NCBI RefSeq assembly: GCF_027706725.1
Contig: NZ_JAQFWQ010000053.1
Location: 1-45,927 of the forward strand
Direction: 5' to 3'
Source: Nocardiopsis endophytica
GTDB taxonomy: Bacteria > Actinomycetota > Actinomycetes > Streptosporangiales > Streptosporangiaceae
Length of the DNA stretch: 45,927 bases
Position numbers and translations under genes: made by a program. Of this stretch, positions 15,575 through 24,053 are shown one piece after another. The notes below the pieces were generated by a model, which saw only the letters and a program-made list of their open reading frames with translations, ran no database searches and was not told the DNA's origin. How positions within the stretch are numbered: the first letter of the stretch is position 1; every line of letters starts with the position of its first letter.

Positions 15575-15964
15575 GTGGTCCCAGACGATGAACCCGTCCC
15601 CGTCGCCGAGGTCCACCGATACGACGTGGTGGTCAGGGTGCTCGCCGTAGCCCACGGTGCCGGACCAGTAATCGGTGACGGCCGAGTCCTCGCCCTCGGC
15701 CACGGTCGCCTCGGCCAGGATCATGCCCTTGCCCGCCTCCCGGAGCTCGATCGTGTCGCCGGGGGAGAGGTGCTCCCCTCCGGCGCGGACCGCGTACGGG
15801 TCGCAGACCTCGATCCACAGCTCGGCGCCCGTGGAGTCCTTGGCGGCGGCGGCCGTCGCGCATTCGCGTTCGGCCGCCTGGGCCGGCTGGACCGCCGCTT
15901 GCGCCGGTGCCGCCGCGAGGACGGCGGCGCCCGCCGTCGCGCCCGCACGCAGGAGCATCCCCAT
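15572..15964 (-). CDS. small secreted protein of unknown function
   Basis: This 130-residue protein has a signal peptide (MGMLLRAGATAGAAVLAAAP, likely cleaved after AQA near residue 23). The mature part of about 105 residues has two cysteines (ECATAA and EVCDPY) that could form one disulfide. It is acidic and ends GDGDGFIVWDH. I recognise no family. The start at 15964 has GGAGGG 8 nt upstream. The stop codon lies in the right terminal repeat of the neighbouring MITE-like element, so insertion of that element may have set the present C-terminus. Confidence 0.7.
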   Translation of the reverse strand: MGMLLRAGATAGAAVLAAAPAQAAVQPAQAAERECATAAAAKDSTGAELWIEVCDPYAVRAGGEHLSPGDTIELREAGKGMILAEATVAEGEDSAVTDYWSGTVGYGEHPDHHVVSVDLGDGDGFIVWDH

Positions 15965-16110
15965 GTCGACTACCCTCCGAAGTCGGAGCATTGCTGGACG
16001 CAATCAGGGTGCCCCCGCCGCGACCAGCGAAAACCCGCGGTACGGGGCGAGGGGGAAGGGGAGCGGTGGGAAGGGCGACGCAGTGCAGGGGCGGGCGGGG
16101 CCCCGCGGCC

Positions 16111-16959
16111 TCAGCCGCCCGTGCCCCGGCGGGCCTCCAGGGCGGCGACGCCCGCCTTGCATGCCTTCACCAGCTCGCGGTGGTTGCGCAGGCGCTCGAA
16201 CACCCCGAACGGCGCCACCTCGCCCACCGGGTCGCCCTCGGCCTCCTCCACGGACAGCCGGTCGCCGGTCACCGTCCCGGCCCGGTGCCACCGCTCCCAC
16301 CGCTCGAAGTCGGGGCTGTGCCGGTGCCCGAACAGGAACGCCCGCTCCCCGCGGCCGTCCGGCGGGGAGCCGTCCGCGAGGCGGAGCCGCACCGGATCCG
16401 CCCCGTCCCCGGGCCACGCGTCCGCGGTCACCACGTCCACCCGGGGGTCCTCGGCGGTCCCGGCGCCCGCGCCGGGGGAGGGGGCCGTGCCCTGCGCCGG
16501 GCGGACCAGCACCGCGTCCTCGGGGGCCGACCGCACCGGAAGCTCCCGCTCGGCCTCCACCCGGGACAGCACGACCACCACGCGCGGCAGCCACCACCAG
16601 TTCTCCCGCTGGGCCATCAGGCTGTCGGCGCGCAGCCGCGTCGGCGGGTGCTTGACGAGCTCCTGGGCCAGCAGGTGTTCGGTGAACAGGCTCCCGTCGG
16701 CGTCGGCCACCACCTCCACCGGGCCGGAGGCCGCCATCCCGGGGCCACCGTGCCGCTCGGAGGTCAGCGCGAACGCCGCCCGCCCCGAGGTCAGGGTGTC
16801 GGCCTCGGCCAGGAGCGCCGCCGGGAGCGCGGCGCACGGGCGCCCGTCCAGGACCAGCGGCACCACGGGGATCCCGGCCGGCCCCGACGGGCCGGTCCAG
16901 CACAGCTCCCCGGTGACCGCCCGCCGCCAGGCGCCGGAGATGTCATCTGGAGCCGTCAT
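16111..16959 (-). CDS. hypothetical protein, possible flavin-type split barrel
   Basis: This 282-residue protein has no clear family. The first ~130 residues alternate hydrophobic strands and turns (ELCWTGPSGPAGIPVVPLVLDGRPCAALP, then RAAFALTSER, then ENWWWLPRVVVVLSRVEAE). That is loosely like pyridoxamine-phosphate-oxidase-type flavin barrels, but no binding residue can be named. The C-terminal part has FLFGHRHSPDFERWERWHRAG and a helical end. The ATG at 16959 is preferred over GTG 16968. It is divergent from the CstA-family gene and shares a ~170-bp promoter region with it. Confidence 0.6.
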   Translation of the reverse strand: MTAPDDISGAWRRAVTGELCWTGPSGPAGIPVVPLVLDGRPCAALPAALLAEADTLTSGRAAFALTSERHGGPGMAASGPVEVVADADGSLFTEHLLAQELVKHPPTRLRADSLMAQRENWWWLPRVVVVLSRVEAERELPVRSAPEDAVLVRPAQGTAPSPGAGAGTAEDPRVDVVTADAWPGDGADPVRLRLADGSPPDGRGERAFLFGHRHSPDFERWERWHRAGTVTGDRLSVEEAEGDPVGEVAPFGVFERLRNHRELVKACKAGVAALEARRGTGG

Positions 16960-17133
16960 GCAGGTCACGCCTTTGTAGTGATCGGGATCTCATGCTAACT
17001 TCTGGTGACTTTAGTCGATCTTGACACGATTCGTGACAAATCGGCTCCTCCGCTCCCAGCCACCCCCTTGCGGCGCACCCCGATGGGCCGTCGAATCAAG
17101 GGGAACGAACCGCGGACAGTAAGGATCCCTACA
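16960..17133. promoter_or_regulatory. divergent promoter region of cstA and the hypothetical gene
   Basis: TTGACA at 17021-17026 is a good rightward -35, but no strong -10 follows at the usual distance. CGATT-N7-AATCG at about 17028-17044 is a small inverted repeat that could be an operator. Confidence 0.35.
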
Positions 17134-18894
17134 ATGCCGGCAGTCGTCGTGCTGGTCGCCGCACTGGCGATCTTCGCGCTGGGCTACAGGTACTACTCGG
17201 CCTACCTCTCCAAGCGCGTATTCGCGCTGGACCCGGCGTTCACCACCCCCGCCCACGCCTACAAGGACGGCGTGGACTTCGTCCCGACCAACAAGCACAT
17301 CGTCTTCAGCCACCACTTCATCTCCGTCGCCGGCGCCGCCCCCATCGTCGGCCCGGCCGTCGCGGTGTTCTGGGGGTGGGGCCCGGCCCTGGCGTGGGTG
17401 GTCCTGGGCACCGTCTTCGCCGCCGGCGTGCACGACTTCGGCGCCCTGGCCGTCTCCGTGCGCCACAAGGCCAAGAGCATCGGCACCCTGGCCAGCGAGG
17501 TCATCGGACCCCGCTCGCGCTCGCTCTTCCTGGTCATCATCTTCTTCCTGCTGACCCTGGTGAACGCGGTCTTCTCGGTGGTCATCACCAACCTGTTCAT
17601 GGGCACCCCCGAGGCGGTGCTGCCGGTTCTGGTGACCATCCCGCTGGCCATCGCCGTGGGGCAGTGGGTCTACCGCCGCCGCACCGCCGCGCTGCTGCCG
17701 TCGATCGTGGCGCTGGTGATCATCTACGCCTGCATCCCGCTGGGCCAGTCGTTCCCGATCACCGTCGACCCGCTGGCCGGGCTGCTGGGCGTCGAGCCGC
17801 GCATGGTCTGGATCGTGCTGATCTTCGCCTACGCCTTCCTCGCCTCCCGCCTGCCGGTGTGGCTGCTGCTGCAGCCGCGCGACTACGTCAACCAGCAGCA
17901 GATGCTGGTCGCCCTGCTGCTGATCCTGCTCGGCGTCGCGGTCGGGATGAACACCATTGCCGCCCCGGTCGTCCACGACGTGCCCGAGGGCTCGCCCAAC
18001 TGGTTCCCGCTGCTGTTCATCACCGTGGCCTGCGGCGCCATCTCCGGCTTCCACAGCCTGGTCTCCTCGGGCACCACCTCCAAGCAGCTCGACAAGGAGA
18101 CCGACGCCCGCTACGTCGGCTACATGGGCGCCGTCGGCGAGGGCAGCCTGGCCCTGTGCTCCATCCTGGCCTGCACGGCCGGCGTGGTCATCGTCTCCGA
18201 CCAGGACTGGTCGGCGCTCTACGCCGACTGGGAGACCGCATCGGCCGGGGCCACCGGCAACTTCGTCAACGGCGTCGCCGGGTTCGCCACCAACCTGGGC
18301 ATCCCCGCGGCCACCGCCACCGTGTTCGCCGCCGTGGTGGTGATCAGCTTCGCCGCCACCACCATGGACACCGGCGTGCGCCTGCAGCGCTACATCGTGC
18401 AGGAGATCGGCGAGATCGTGAAGGTCCGCCCGCTGGCGCGCAACCTGACCCTGGCCACCGTGGTGGCCACCCTGGTGCCGCTGGCGCTGGCGATGATCCC
18501 CGGCGACTTCGCCTTCGGCACCCTGTGGCAGCTCTTCGGCACCACCAACCAGCTCACCGCCGGGCTGGCGCTGGCCGTCGTGGCCGTGTGGGTCACCAAG
18601 AAGTCCCGCAACCCGGTCGCGGTGCTCATCCCGCTGGTCTTCCTGATGGTGATGACCTCCTGGGCGCTGATCACCAACCTCCTGAAGTTCGCCACCTCCG
18701 ACCAGCTCATCGACCGGGTGCTGCTGGCCCCGCTGGACGCGGTCATCTTCGTCGTCGCGCTCTGGCTGATCGTCGAGGCCGGAATCGCCCTGTGGAAGGC
18801 CTGGTCCGCGCGCCGCCCCGGCGGGGCCCCGGAGGGCGGCACGGCCGAGGCCCGGGCAGGCGGTGAGGACGAGTCCGCCGGTACCGGGGCCTGA
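17134..18894 (+). CDS. cstA: CstA-family carbon-starvation transporter
   Basis: This 586-residue polytopic membrane protein of the CstA/BtsT family imports peptides or pyruvate during carbon starvation in characterised members. The family block runs from YSKRVFALD-like sequence (YLSKRVFALDPAFTTPAHAYKDGVDFVPTNKHIVFSHHF) through SVAGAAPIVGPAVAVFWGW and GVHDFGALAVSVRHKAKSIG. At least 14 hydrophobic segments follow. It is shorter than the ~700-residue enterobacterial proteins and resembles the short Gram-positive class. The ATG at 17134 has AAGGA upstream and begins directly with the first membrane helix. An upstream start at 17005 would add a basic, non-conserved extension. Two genes follow in a tight operon. 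Confidence 0.92.
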   Translation: MPAVVVLVAALAIFALGYRYYSAYLSKRVFALDPAFTTPAHAYKDGVDFVPTNKHIVFSHHFISVAGAAPIVGPAVAVFWGWGPALAWVVLGTVFAAGVHDFGALAVSVRHKAKSIGTLASEVIGPRSRSLFLVIIFFLLTLVNAVFSVVITNLFMGTPEAVLPVLVTIPLAIAVGQWVYRRRTAALLPSIVALVIIYACIPLGQSFPITVDPLAGLLGVEPRMVWIVLIFAYAFLASRLPVWLLLQPRDYVNQQQMLVALLLILLGVAVGMNTIAAPVVHDVPEGSPNWFPLLFITVACGAISGFHSLVSSGTTSKQLDKETDARYVGYMGAVGEGSLALCSILACTAGVVIVSDQDWSALYADWETASAGATGNFVNGVAGFATNLGIPAATATVFAAVVVISFAATTMDTGVRLQRYIVQEIGEIVKVRPLARNLTLATVVATLVPLALAMIPGDFAFGTLWQLFGTTNQLTAGLALAVVAVWVTKKSRNPVAVLIPLVFLMVMTSWALITNLLKFATSDQLIDRVLLAPLDAVIFVVALWLIVEAGIALWKAWSARRPGGAPEGGTAEARAGGEDESAGTGA

Positions 18895-18915
18895 GGAACA
18901 CGGGAGATCCGAACG

Positions 18916-19191
18916 ATGGGTGCGCGCCTCGAACGGCTGCGTGCGGCCTGGCACAAGGTGGAGGAGTTCCACACCGCCTGGTTCGACACGCGGTGGCGCC
19001 ACGTCATGCGCCGCGAGGCGCGCACCCAGCAGGACACGCTGCGGGCCCTGATGCTCCTGGAGACCCTGGGGGTGGAGGGGCCGGTGGCCTATGAGACGCT
19101 CGACCTGATCCCCTACATGGTCGCCGACCTCCACGAATGGCACCAGCGCATGGGGCGTGAGGAGTTCGGCGACCCGGGGGTGTGCTGTTGA
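18916..19191 (+). CDS. small protein with C-terminal Cys-Cys (cory-CC-star-like)
   Basis: This 91-residue, mostly helical protein is rich in Trp, His and Arg and ends in GVCC followed by the stop. Small actinobacterial proteins ending in Cys-Cys beside an ArsA-type ATPase have been annotated as cory-CC-star proteins, and this fits by size, ending and neighbour. It starts 21 bp after cstA with GGGAG upstream and overlaps the ATPase gene. In other bacteria the gene after cstA encodes a short YbdD/YjiX protein, so this may be an analogous partner. The terminal cysteines could bind metal or carry a lipid or thiol; that is speculation. Confidence 0.7.
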   Translation: MGARLERLRAAWHKVEEFHTAWFDTRWRHVMRREARTQQDTLRALMLLETLGVEGPVAYETLDLIPYMVADLHEWHQRMGREEFGDPGVCC

Positions 19192-20117
19192 GCAGGGGCG
19201 GGGGCCCAGACAACGGGGGCGCGCCCGGAAGGCGCGAGCCGCCCATCGTCTTCTTCGGCGGCAAGGGCGGCGTCGGCAAGACCACCATGGCCGCCGCCTA
19301 CGCCCTCAAGTGCGCCGACGCCGGACTGCGCACGCTCGTCGTCTCCACCGACCCCGCCCACTCGCTCGGCGACGCCTTCGAGACCCGCCTGGGCGACAAG
19401 CCCGTGAAGGTCGCCGACGCCCTCTGGGCGCGCGAGCCCGATGCCGACGCCGCGGTCGAGCGCCGCATCGGCGAGGTGACCGACGACGCCTACCGCGCGC
19501 TGCCCCGCGACATCATGCCCGCGGTCTCCCGCCACCTGCAGCACGCCGCCTCCAGCCCCGGCATGGCCGAGTCGGCCCTGGCCGACCTCCTCATGGACAC
19601 CATGGAGGAGGTCCCCCGCGCCTGGGACCGGCTCGTCGTGGACAGCGCCCCCACCGGGCACCTGCTCCGGCTGCTCGCCCTCCCCGAACTCCTCACCCCG
19701 TGGGTGCGCGGCCTCGCACGCCAGCGCGAACGCGTCCTGGACGCCGACCGCCTCGCCGCCGGAATCGTCGGCGGCCCCGCCGAGGCGCCCGAGGACCCCC
19801 TCCTGGAGAAGCTGCACGCGCGCAGGCACAAGCTGGAGCGCGCCGCCGAGCGCCTCCGGGGCGACGCCTGGGTGCGCCTGGTGATGATCCCCAGGCGCAT
19901 GGTCCTGGCCGAGACCGAGCGCGCGGCCGAACAGCTCGCCAAGGCCGGCTTCCGACTGGGACCCGCCGTCATCAACCAGGTCCCCGAGGACGCCGACCCC
20001 GAGCCGCTCGAAGCGGCGCGCCGGCGCTTCGCCCGGACCGGCGCCGTCGAACTCCCCCTCGCCCAATCGGAGCCGACCGGCCTGCCCGCGCTGCGCGCGC
20101 TGGCCGCCCGCGTGTGA
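19188..20117 (+). CDS. ArsA/GET3-family ATPase
   Basis: This soluble P-loop ATPase has about 309 residues and a single ArsA half-domain. Walker A is GGKGGVGKTT (near residue 25), switch I is STDPAHSLGDAF and switch II is DSAPTGHLLRLLALPE, all as in ArsA/GET3 proteins. The cysteines that bind arsenite in ArsA are lacking (one Cys only), so metalloid pumping is unlikely. The start is either the TTG at 19188, overlapping the previous stop (TTGA), or a GTG at 19182. Its operon with a transporter and a Cys-Cys-ended small protein suggests a role in membrane-protein handling or transporter energisation, which is inference. Confidence 0.85.
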   Translation: MSRGGGPDNGGAPGRREPPIVFFGGKGGVGKTTMAAAYALKCADAGLRTLVVSTDPAHSLGDAFETRLGDKPVKVADALWAREPDADAAVERRIGEVTDDAYRALPRDIMPAVSRHLQHAASSPGMAESALADLLMDTMEEVPRAWDRLVVDSAPTGHLLRLLALPELLTPWVRGLARQRERVLDADRLAAGIVGGPAEAPEDPLLEKLHARRHKLERAAERLRGDAWVRLVMIPRRMVLAETERAAEQLAKAGFRLGPAVINQVPEDADPEPLEAARRRFARTGAVELPLAQSEPTGLPALRALAARV

Positions 20118-20130
20118 CGGGCGCCCCTCC

Positions 20131-20175
20131 GCGCCCTCCGCGCCCTCCGCGCCCTCCGCGCCCTCCGCTTCCTCC
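20131..20175. repeat. 9-bp tandem repeat GCGCCCTCC
   Basis: Four perfect copies of GCGCCCTCC (20131, 20140, 20149, 20158) and one degenerate copy follow the ArsA-like stop. It is an ordinary high-GC microsatellite and may be length-variable. The remaining gap to 20333 has a TATAAA at about 20258 but no gene. Confidence 0.8.
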
Positions 20176-20333
20176 AGCGCACGATCCCGCCGCGCCCCCG
20201 GGGCCGACGCGCCCCGAAATGGGCCGGTCGGCCCCGCCCCACACGGGGAAGGACCCCTATAAAGGGTTTCGGACGCTGAGAATCCGCCAGAGGTGGGACC
20301 GGTAGGCTCGGAACGGGGAACTCTGGAGGTGGG

Positions 20334-21089
20334 GTGGCGAACCGTACGAACGCGCCGGGCGACCGCGTGTGGACGATTCCGAACATGCTCAGCATGCTGA
20401 GGCTGCTCGGTGTGCCGCTGTTCCTGTGGCTCGTCCTGGTCCCCGAGGCCAACTGGTGGGCCTTGGGCGTCCTGGCGTTCGCCGGGCTGTCGGACTGGCT
20501 CGACGGCAAGATCGCGCGCGCGTGGAACCAGACCAGCCGGCTCGGCGCCGTGCTCGACCCGATGGCCGACCGGCTCTACATCTTCGCCGCGGTGCTCGGC
20601 CTGGTCGTCCGCGGCGTCGTGCCCTGGTGGCTGATGGCCGTTCTGGTGCTGCGCGACGTGCTGATGATCGTGTCGCTGCCGGTGCTGCGGCACCACGGGT
20701 ACGGGACGCTGCCGGTCAACTTCGCGGGCAAGGCGGCCACGCTGTGCCTGCTCTACTCCTTCCCGTTGCTGTTCGTCGCCGGATACGGCGGAATCGTCGG
20801 CGATGTCGCCCGCGTCACGGGTTGGGCGTTCGCCCTATGGGGAACTGCTATCTACTGGTGGGCCGGACTGCTGTACGCGGTCCAGGGCCAGAGCCTCATC
20901 AGGCAGGCCCGGCGGGCCGACCGCGCGATCGCCCAGGGGCACGACCCCGGCGCCGGCGCGGCGGCCACGTGCGGCGCACCCGGGGCCCACGAGGGCGGGG
21001 AGCCGACGGCCGCGGGGCCGGAGGCCCCCTCCTCCGGTGACCCCGGGCCACCCCGCAGTGACAGGAAGGGAGCGACTTCCTCGCCATGA
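20334..21089 (+). CDS. CDP-alcohol phosphatidyltransferase family protein
   Basis: This 251-residue membrane enzyme swaps CMP on a CDP-activated lipid for an alcohol. The full CDP-OH-P motif is present: Asp54, Asp57-Gly58, Ala61-Arg62, Gly71, Asp75 and Asp79 (DWLDGKIARAWNQTSRLGAV, then DPMAD). About six membrane helices follow. Likely products are phosphatidylglycerophosphate, cardiolipin or a related lipid; the motif does not tell which. The GTG at 20334 has TGGAGGTGGG upstream. The last ~45 residues are a Gly/Ala/Pro-rich tail. It leads a core gene string with the sugar nucleotidyltransferase downstream. Confidence 0.9.
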   Translation: MANRTNAPGDRVWTIPNMLSMLRLLGVPLFLWLVLVPEANWWALGVLAFAGLSDWLDGKIARAWNQTSRLGAVLDPMADRLYIFAAVLGLVVRGVVPWWLMAVLVLRDVLMIVSLPVLRHHGYGTLPVNFAGKAATLCLLYSFPLLFVAGYGGIVGDVARVTGWAFALWGTAIYWWAGLLYAVQGQSLIRQARRADRAIAQGHDPGAGAAATCGAPGAHEGGEPTAAGPEAPSSGDPGPPRSDRKGATSSP

Positions 21090-21198
21090 GAGCACGCCCG
21101 AGGGCGTACCAGCGACCGACCGGGGGCAGGACCAGCGACGAGCGACACAGACCGGGCGCGGGCAGGCGCACCGCCCCGGCGGACCGGAGGTGCCCCAG

Positions 21199-23697
21199 AT
21201 GAAGGCCGTCGTCATGGCGGGCGGTGAGGGGACCCGCCTGCGCCCCATGACCGCGAACCAGCCCAAGCCGCTGCTGCCCGTGGTCAACAAGCCGATCATG
21301 GAGCACGTGCTCCGGCTGCTCAGGCGGCACGGCTTCGACGAGACCGTGGTGACCGTGCAGTTCCTGGCCACCCTCATCCGCAACTACTTCGGCGACGGCG
21401 AAGAGCTGGGGATGAAGCTGCACTACGTGGCCGAGGAGGTGCCGCTGGGCACCGCCGGCAGCGTCAAGAACGCCGAGGAGCACCTGCGCGGCGAACCGTT
21501 CATCGTCATCTCCGGTGACGCGCTCACCGACATCGACCTGAGCGACATGCTGCGCTTCCACCGCGAGAACGGGGCCATGGTCACCATCGGCCTCAAGCGC
21601 GTGGCCAACCCCCTGGAGTTCGGCATCATCATCGTCGACGACGAGGGGCGCGTACAGCGGTTCCTGGAGAAGCCCACCTGGGGGCAGGTCTTCTCGGACA
21701 CCGTCAACACCGGCATCTACATCATGGAGCCCGAGGTCCTGGAGCGGGTCGCCGCCGGAGAGGTGGTGGACTGGTCCGGCGACGTCTTCCCCGAGCTGCT
21801 CAAGGAGGGCGAACCGCTCTACGGCTACATCGCCGACGGCTACTGGGAGGACGTGGGCACCCACGAGTCCTACCTCAGCGCCCAGGCCGACGTCCTCAAG
21901 GGGCTCGTGGACGTCGAGATCGACGGGTTCGAGGTCTCGCCGGGGGTGTGGGTCGGCGAGGGCGCCGAGGTCGACCCGGAGGCCGTCCTCAAGGGCCCCC
22001 TCTACGTCGGCGACTACGCCAAGGTCGAGGCCGGGGCGGAGCTGCGCGAGTACACCGTGCTGGGCAGCAACGCCGTGGTGCGCTCGGAGGCCTTCCTGCA
22101 CCGCACCGTCGTGCACGACAACGTGTACGTGGGCGCCTCGACCAACCTGCGCGGATGCGTCGTCGGCAAGAACACCGACGTGATGTCCGGGGCCCGCATC
22201 GAAGAGGGCGCCATCATCGGCGAGGAATGCGTCATCGAGTCCGAGGCGTACCTCTCCAACGACATCAAGGTCTACCCCTTCAAGACCATCGAGGCCGGGG
22301 CGGTCGTCAACACCAACGTCATCTGGGAGTCGCGCGGCCAGCGCTCCCTGTTCGGGCCCCGGGGCGTGTCCGGCCTGATCAACGTCGAGATCACCCCCGA
22401 GCTCGCCGTCCGCCTGGCCAGCGCGTACGCCACCACCCTGAAGAAGGGGTCGGTCGTCACCACCTCCCGGGACGCCTCCCGCGGCGCGCGCACCCTCAAG
22501 CGCGCGGTCGTCAGCGCCCTGACGGCGGGCGCGATCGACGTGCGGGACCTGGAGGCCGTCCCGATGCCGGTGGCCCGCTACAACACCTCGCACAGCGGCG
22601 TCAGCGGCGGCATCGCCATCCGCACCACTCCCGGCGACCCCCAGTCGGTGGACCTGGTCTTCCTGGACTCCAGCGGGGCCGACCTGTCCCCGGCGGCCCA
22701 GCGGAAGCTGGAGCGGGTCTACTCGCGCGCCGAGTTCCGCCGCGCCTTCCCCGGCGAGATCGCGGAGCTGTCCTTCCCCTCGCGCGGCGTCGAGGGGTAC
22801 ACCCAGGAGCTGCTGCGGCGCATCGACACCTCCGGCATCGACGAGGCGGAGATGAAGGTCGTCGTCGACTGCGCCGGGGGGACCGGGGCGCTGGTGCTGC
22901 CGTCGCTGCTGGGCAAGGTCGGCGCCGACGTGATGACGCTGAACAACCGGCTGGACGAGGCCTCGCCCACCGACACCCTCGCCAAGCAGATGCGCGACCT
23001 GCAGCACCTGGGGGAGCTGGTCAGGTCCTCCAAGGCCGACTTCGGGGTGCGCTTCGACCCGGTGGGGGAGCGGCTGTCCATCGTCGACGAGAACGGCGAG
23101 CTCGTCGACAACGAGCGCGCGCTGCTGGTCGTGCTGGACCTGGTGGCCGCCGAGCGCGGCGGGGGACGCGTGGCGCTGCCGGTGACCACCACCCGCGTCG
23201 CCGAGAGGGTGGCCCGTTTCCACGGCGTCGAGGTGCAGTGGACCCCCACCGCCACCGACGAGCTCACCAAGGCCGCCAAGGCCGACGACATCGTCTTCGC
23301 CGGGGACGGGCGCGGCGGGTACATCCTGCCGGAGTTCTCCCGCACCTCCGACGGCATCGCGGCGTTCGTGCGGCTGCTCGGCCTGGTGGCGCGCACGCGG
23401 CTGTCGCTCGGCCAGATCGACCGGCGCATCCCGCAGGCGCACCAGCTGCGCCGCTCGGTGCCCACCCCCTGGGCGGTCAAGGGCAGCGTGATGCGGGCGG
23501 TGGTGGAGGCCGCGGGCGACCGCGAGGTCGACACCACCGACGGCGTGCGGGTGGTCGAGCCGAACGGCGACTGGGCCCTGGTGCTGCCCGACACCGCCGA
23601 GGCGGTCACCCGGATATGGGCCGAAGGGTCCGATTCGGACGCGGCCCAGCGCCTTCTGGACGAATGGGGCGCGGTCGTGGAGCGCGCCGAGGGGTAG
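21199..23697 (+). CDS. sugar nucleotidyltransferase fused to a phosphohexomutase-like domain
   Basis: This 832-residue protein has three parts. Residues 1-~235 are a nucleotidyltransferase (MAGGEGTRLRP, then KPLLPVVNKPIMEH), probably GDP-mannose or related NDP-sugar synthesis. Residues ~245-370 are a left-handed beta-helix of hexapeptide repeats. Residues ~380-832 resemble phosphomannomutase. The mutase active-site loop reads NTSHSGVSGG around Ser464 instead of TASHNP, and the metal loop near residue 614 reads DFGVRFDPVGERL instead of DGDxDR. The mutase part is therefore probably regulatory or altered. Actinobacteria carry this fusion widely as mannose-1-phosphate guanyltransferase. The ATG at 21199 has GGAGG upstream. 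Confidence 0.88.
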   Translation: MKAVVMAGGEGTRLRPMTANQPKPLLPVVNKPIMEHVLRLLRRHGFDETVVTVQFLATLIRNYFGDGEELGMKLHYVAEEVPLGTAGSVKNAEEHLRGEPFIVISGDALTDIDLSDMLRFHRENGAMVTIGLKRVANPLEFGIIIVDDEGRVQRFLEKPTWGQVFSDTVNTGIYIMEPEVLERVAAGEVVDWSGDVFPELLKEGEPLYGYIADGYWEDVGTHESYLSAQADVLKGLVDVEIDGFEVSPGVWVGEGAEVDPEAVLKGPLYVGDYAKVEAGAELREYTVLGSNAVVRSEAFLHRTVVHDNVYVGASTNLRGCVVGKNTDVMSGARIEEGAIIGEECVIESEAYLSNDIKVYPFKTIEAGAVVNTNVIWESRGQRSLFGPRGVSGLINVEITPELAVRLASAYATTLKKGSVVTTSRDASRGARTLKRAVVSALTAGAIDVRDLEAVPMPVARYNTSHSGVSGGIAIRTTPGDPQSVDLVFLDSSGADLSPAAQRKLERVYSRAEFRRAFPGEIAELSFPSRGVEGYTQELLRRIDTSGIDEAEMKVVVDCAGGTGALVLPSLLGKVGADVMTLNNRLDEASPTDTLAKQMRDLQHLGELVRSSKADFGVRFDPVGERLSIVDENGELVDNERALLVVLDLVAAERGGGRVALPVTTTRVAERVARFHGVEVQWTPTATDELTKAAKADDIVFAGDGRGGYILPEFSRTSDGIAAFVRLLGLVARTRLSLGQIDRRIPQAHQLRRSVPTPWAVKGSVMRAVVEAAGDREVDTTDGVRVVEPNGDWALVLPDTAEAVTRIWAEGSDSDAAQRLLDEWGAVVERAEG

Positions 23698-23719
23698 ACC
23701 GGGATCGGTCCCGGTGGCG

Positions 23720-23753
23720 GGGGTGGGGACGGCTTGCGGGCCGTCCCCACCCC
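23720..23753 (+). terminator. terminator after the nucleotidyltransferase fusion gene
   Basis: A perfect 14-bp stem, GGGGTGGGGACGGC (23720-23733) with its complement (23740-23753), has a 6-nt loop and starts 23 bp after the stop codon. Confidence 0.8.
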
Positions 23754-24053
23754 GCGGCCGGAGTCGGCCGAAATCCGTTGCGGCTCAGGGCCCACGGGCG
23801 CTCCGGCGGGGGCTGGATATGGTTTAGAGTCGAGTGTTCCCGCAACACTGGCGACGCGGGCGGGGCCACCGGACGGACGCCTCGGGGAAGGAGGAGGACG
23901 CCGAGGGCGATCCGGGAACACCGGCGAGCACCTTCTTCGTTGCCAGGGAGGGAGAGCCTGGGAGGTGAGCGGCTCCGGCCGCCAGGCAGACCAGACCAGC
24001 AGCCGATACGAATCTGAGCACCGCCCCCGTGCGGTAGGAGGCCGAGCCGACCT
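23754..24053 (+). promoter_or_regulatory. GarA-like gene upstream region
   Basis: This gap holds a possible -10, TAGAGT (23825-23830), about 230 bp before the FHA gene, giving a long leader. AGGAGG (24036-24041) precedes the start. No gene is seen in the gap. Confidence 0.3.

Noticed and set aside
16111-16959. Missing phzG
   Set aside because: The possible flavin-barrel resemblance is weak, the gene lies 10 kb from the phenazine cluster on the other strand, and no PhzG motif is visible.
17011-19143. 710-codon antisense frame over cstA
   Set aside because: It is low-complexity (Gln/His/Asp/Gly-rich) and lies opposite a convincing transporter gene.
19188-20117. Arsenite-pump ATPase ArsA
   Set aside because: It has only one ArsA half and lacks the metalloid-binding cysteines, and no ArsB or Acr3 gene is nearby.
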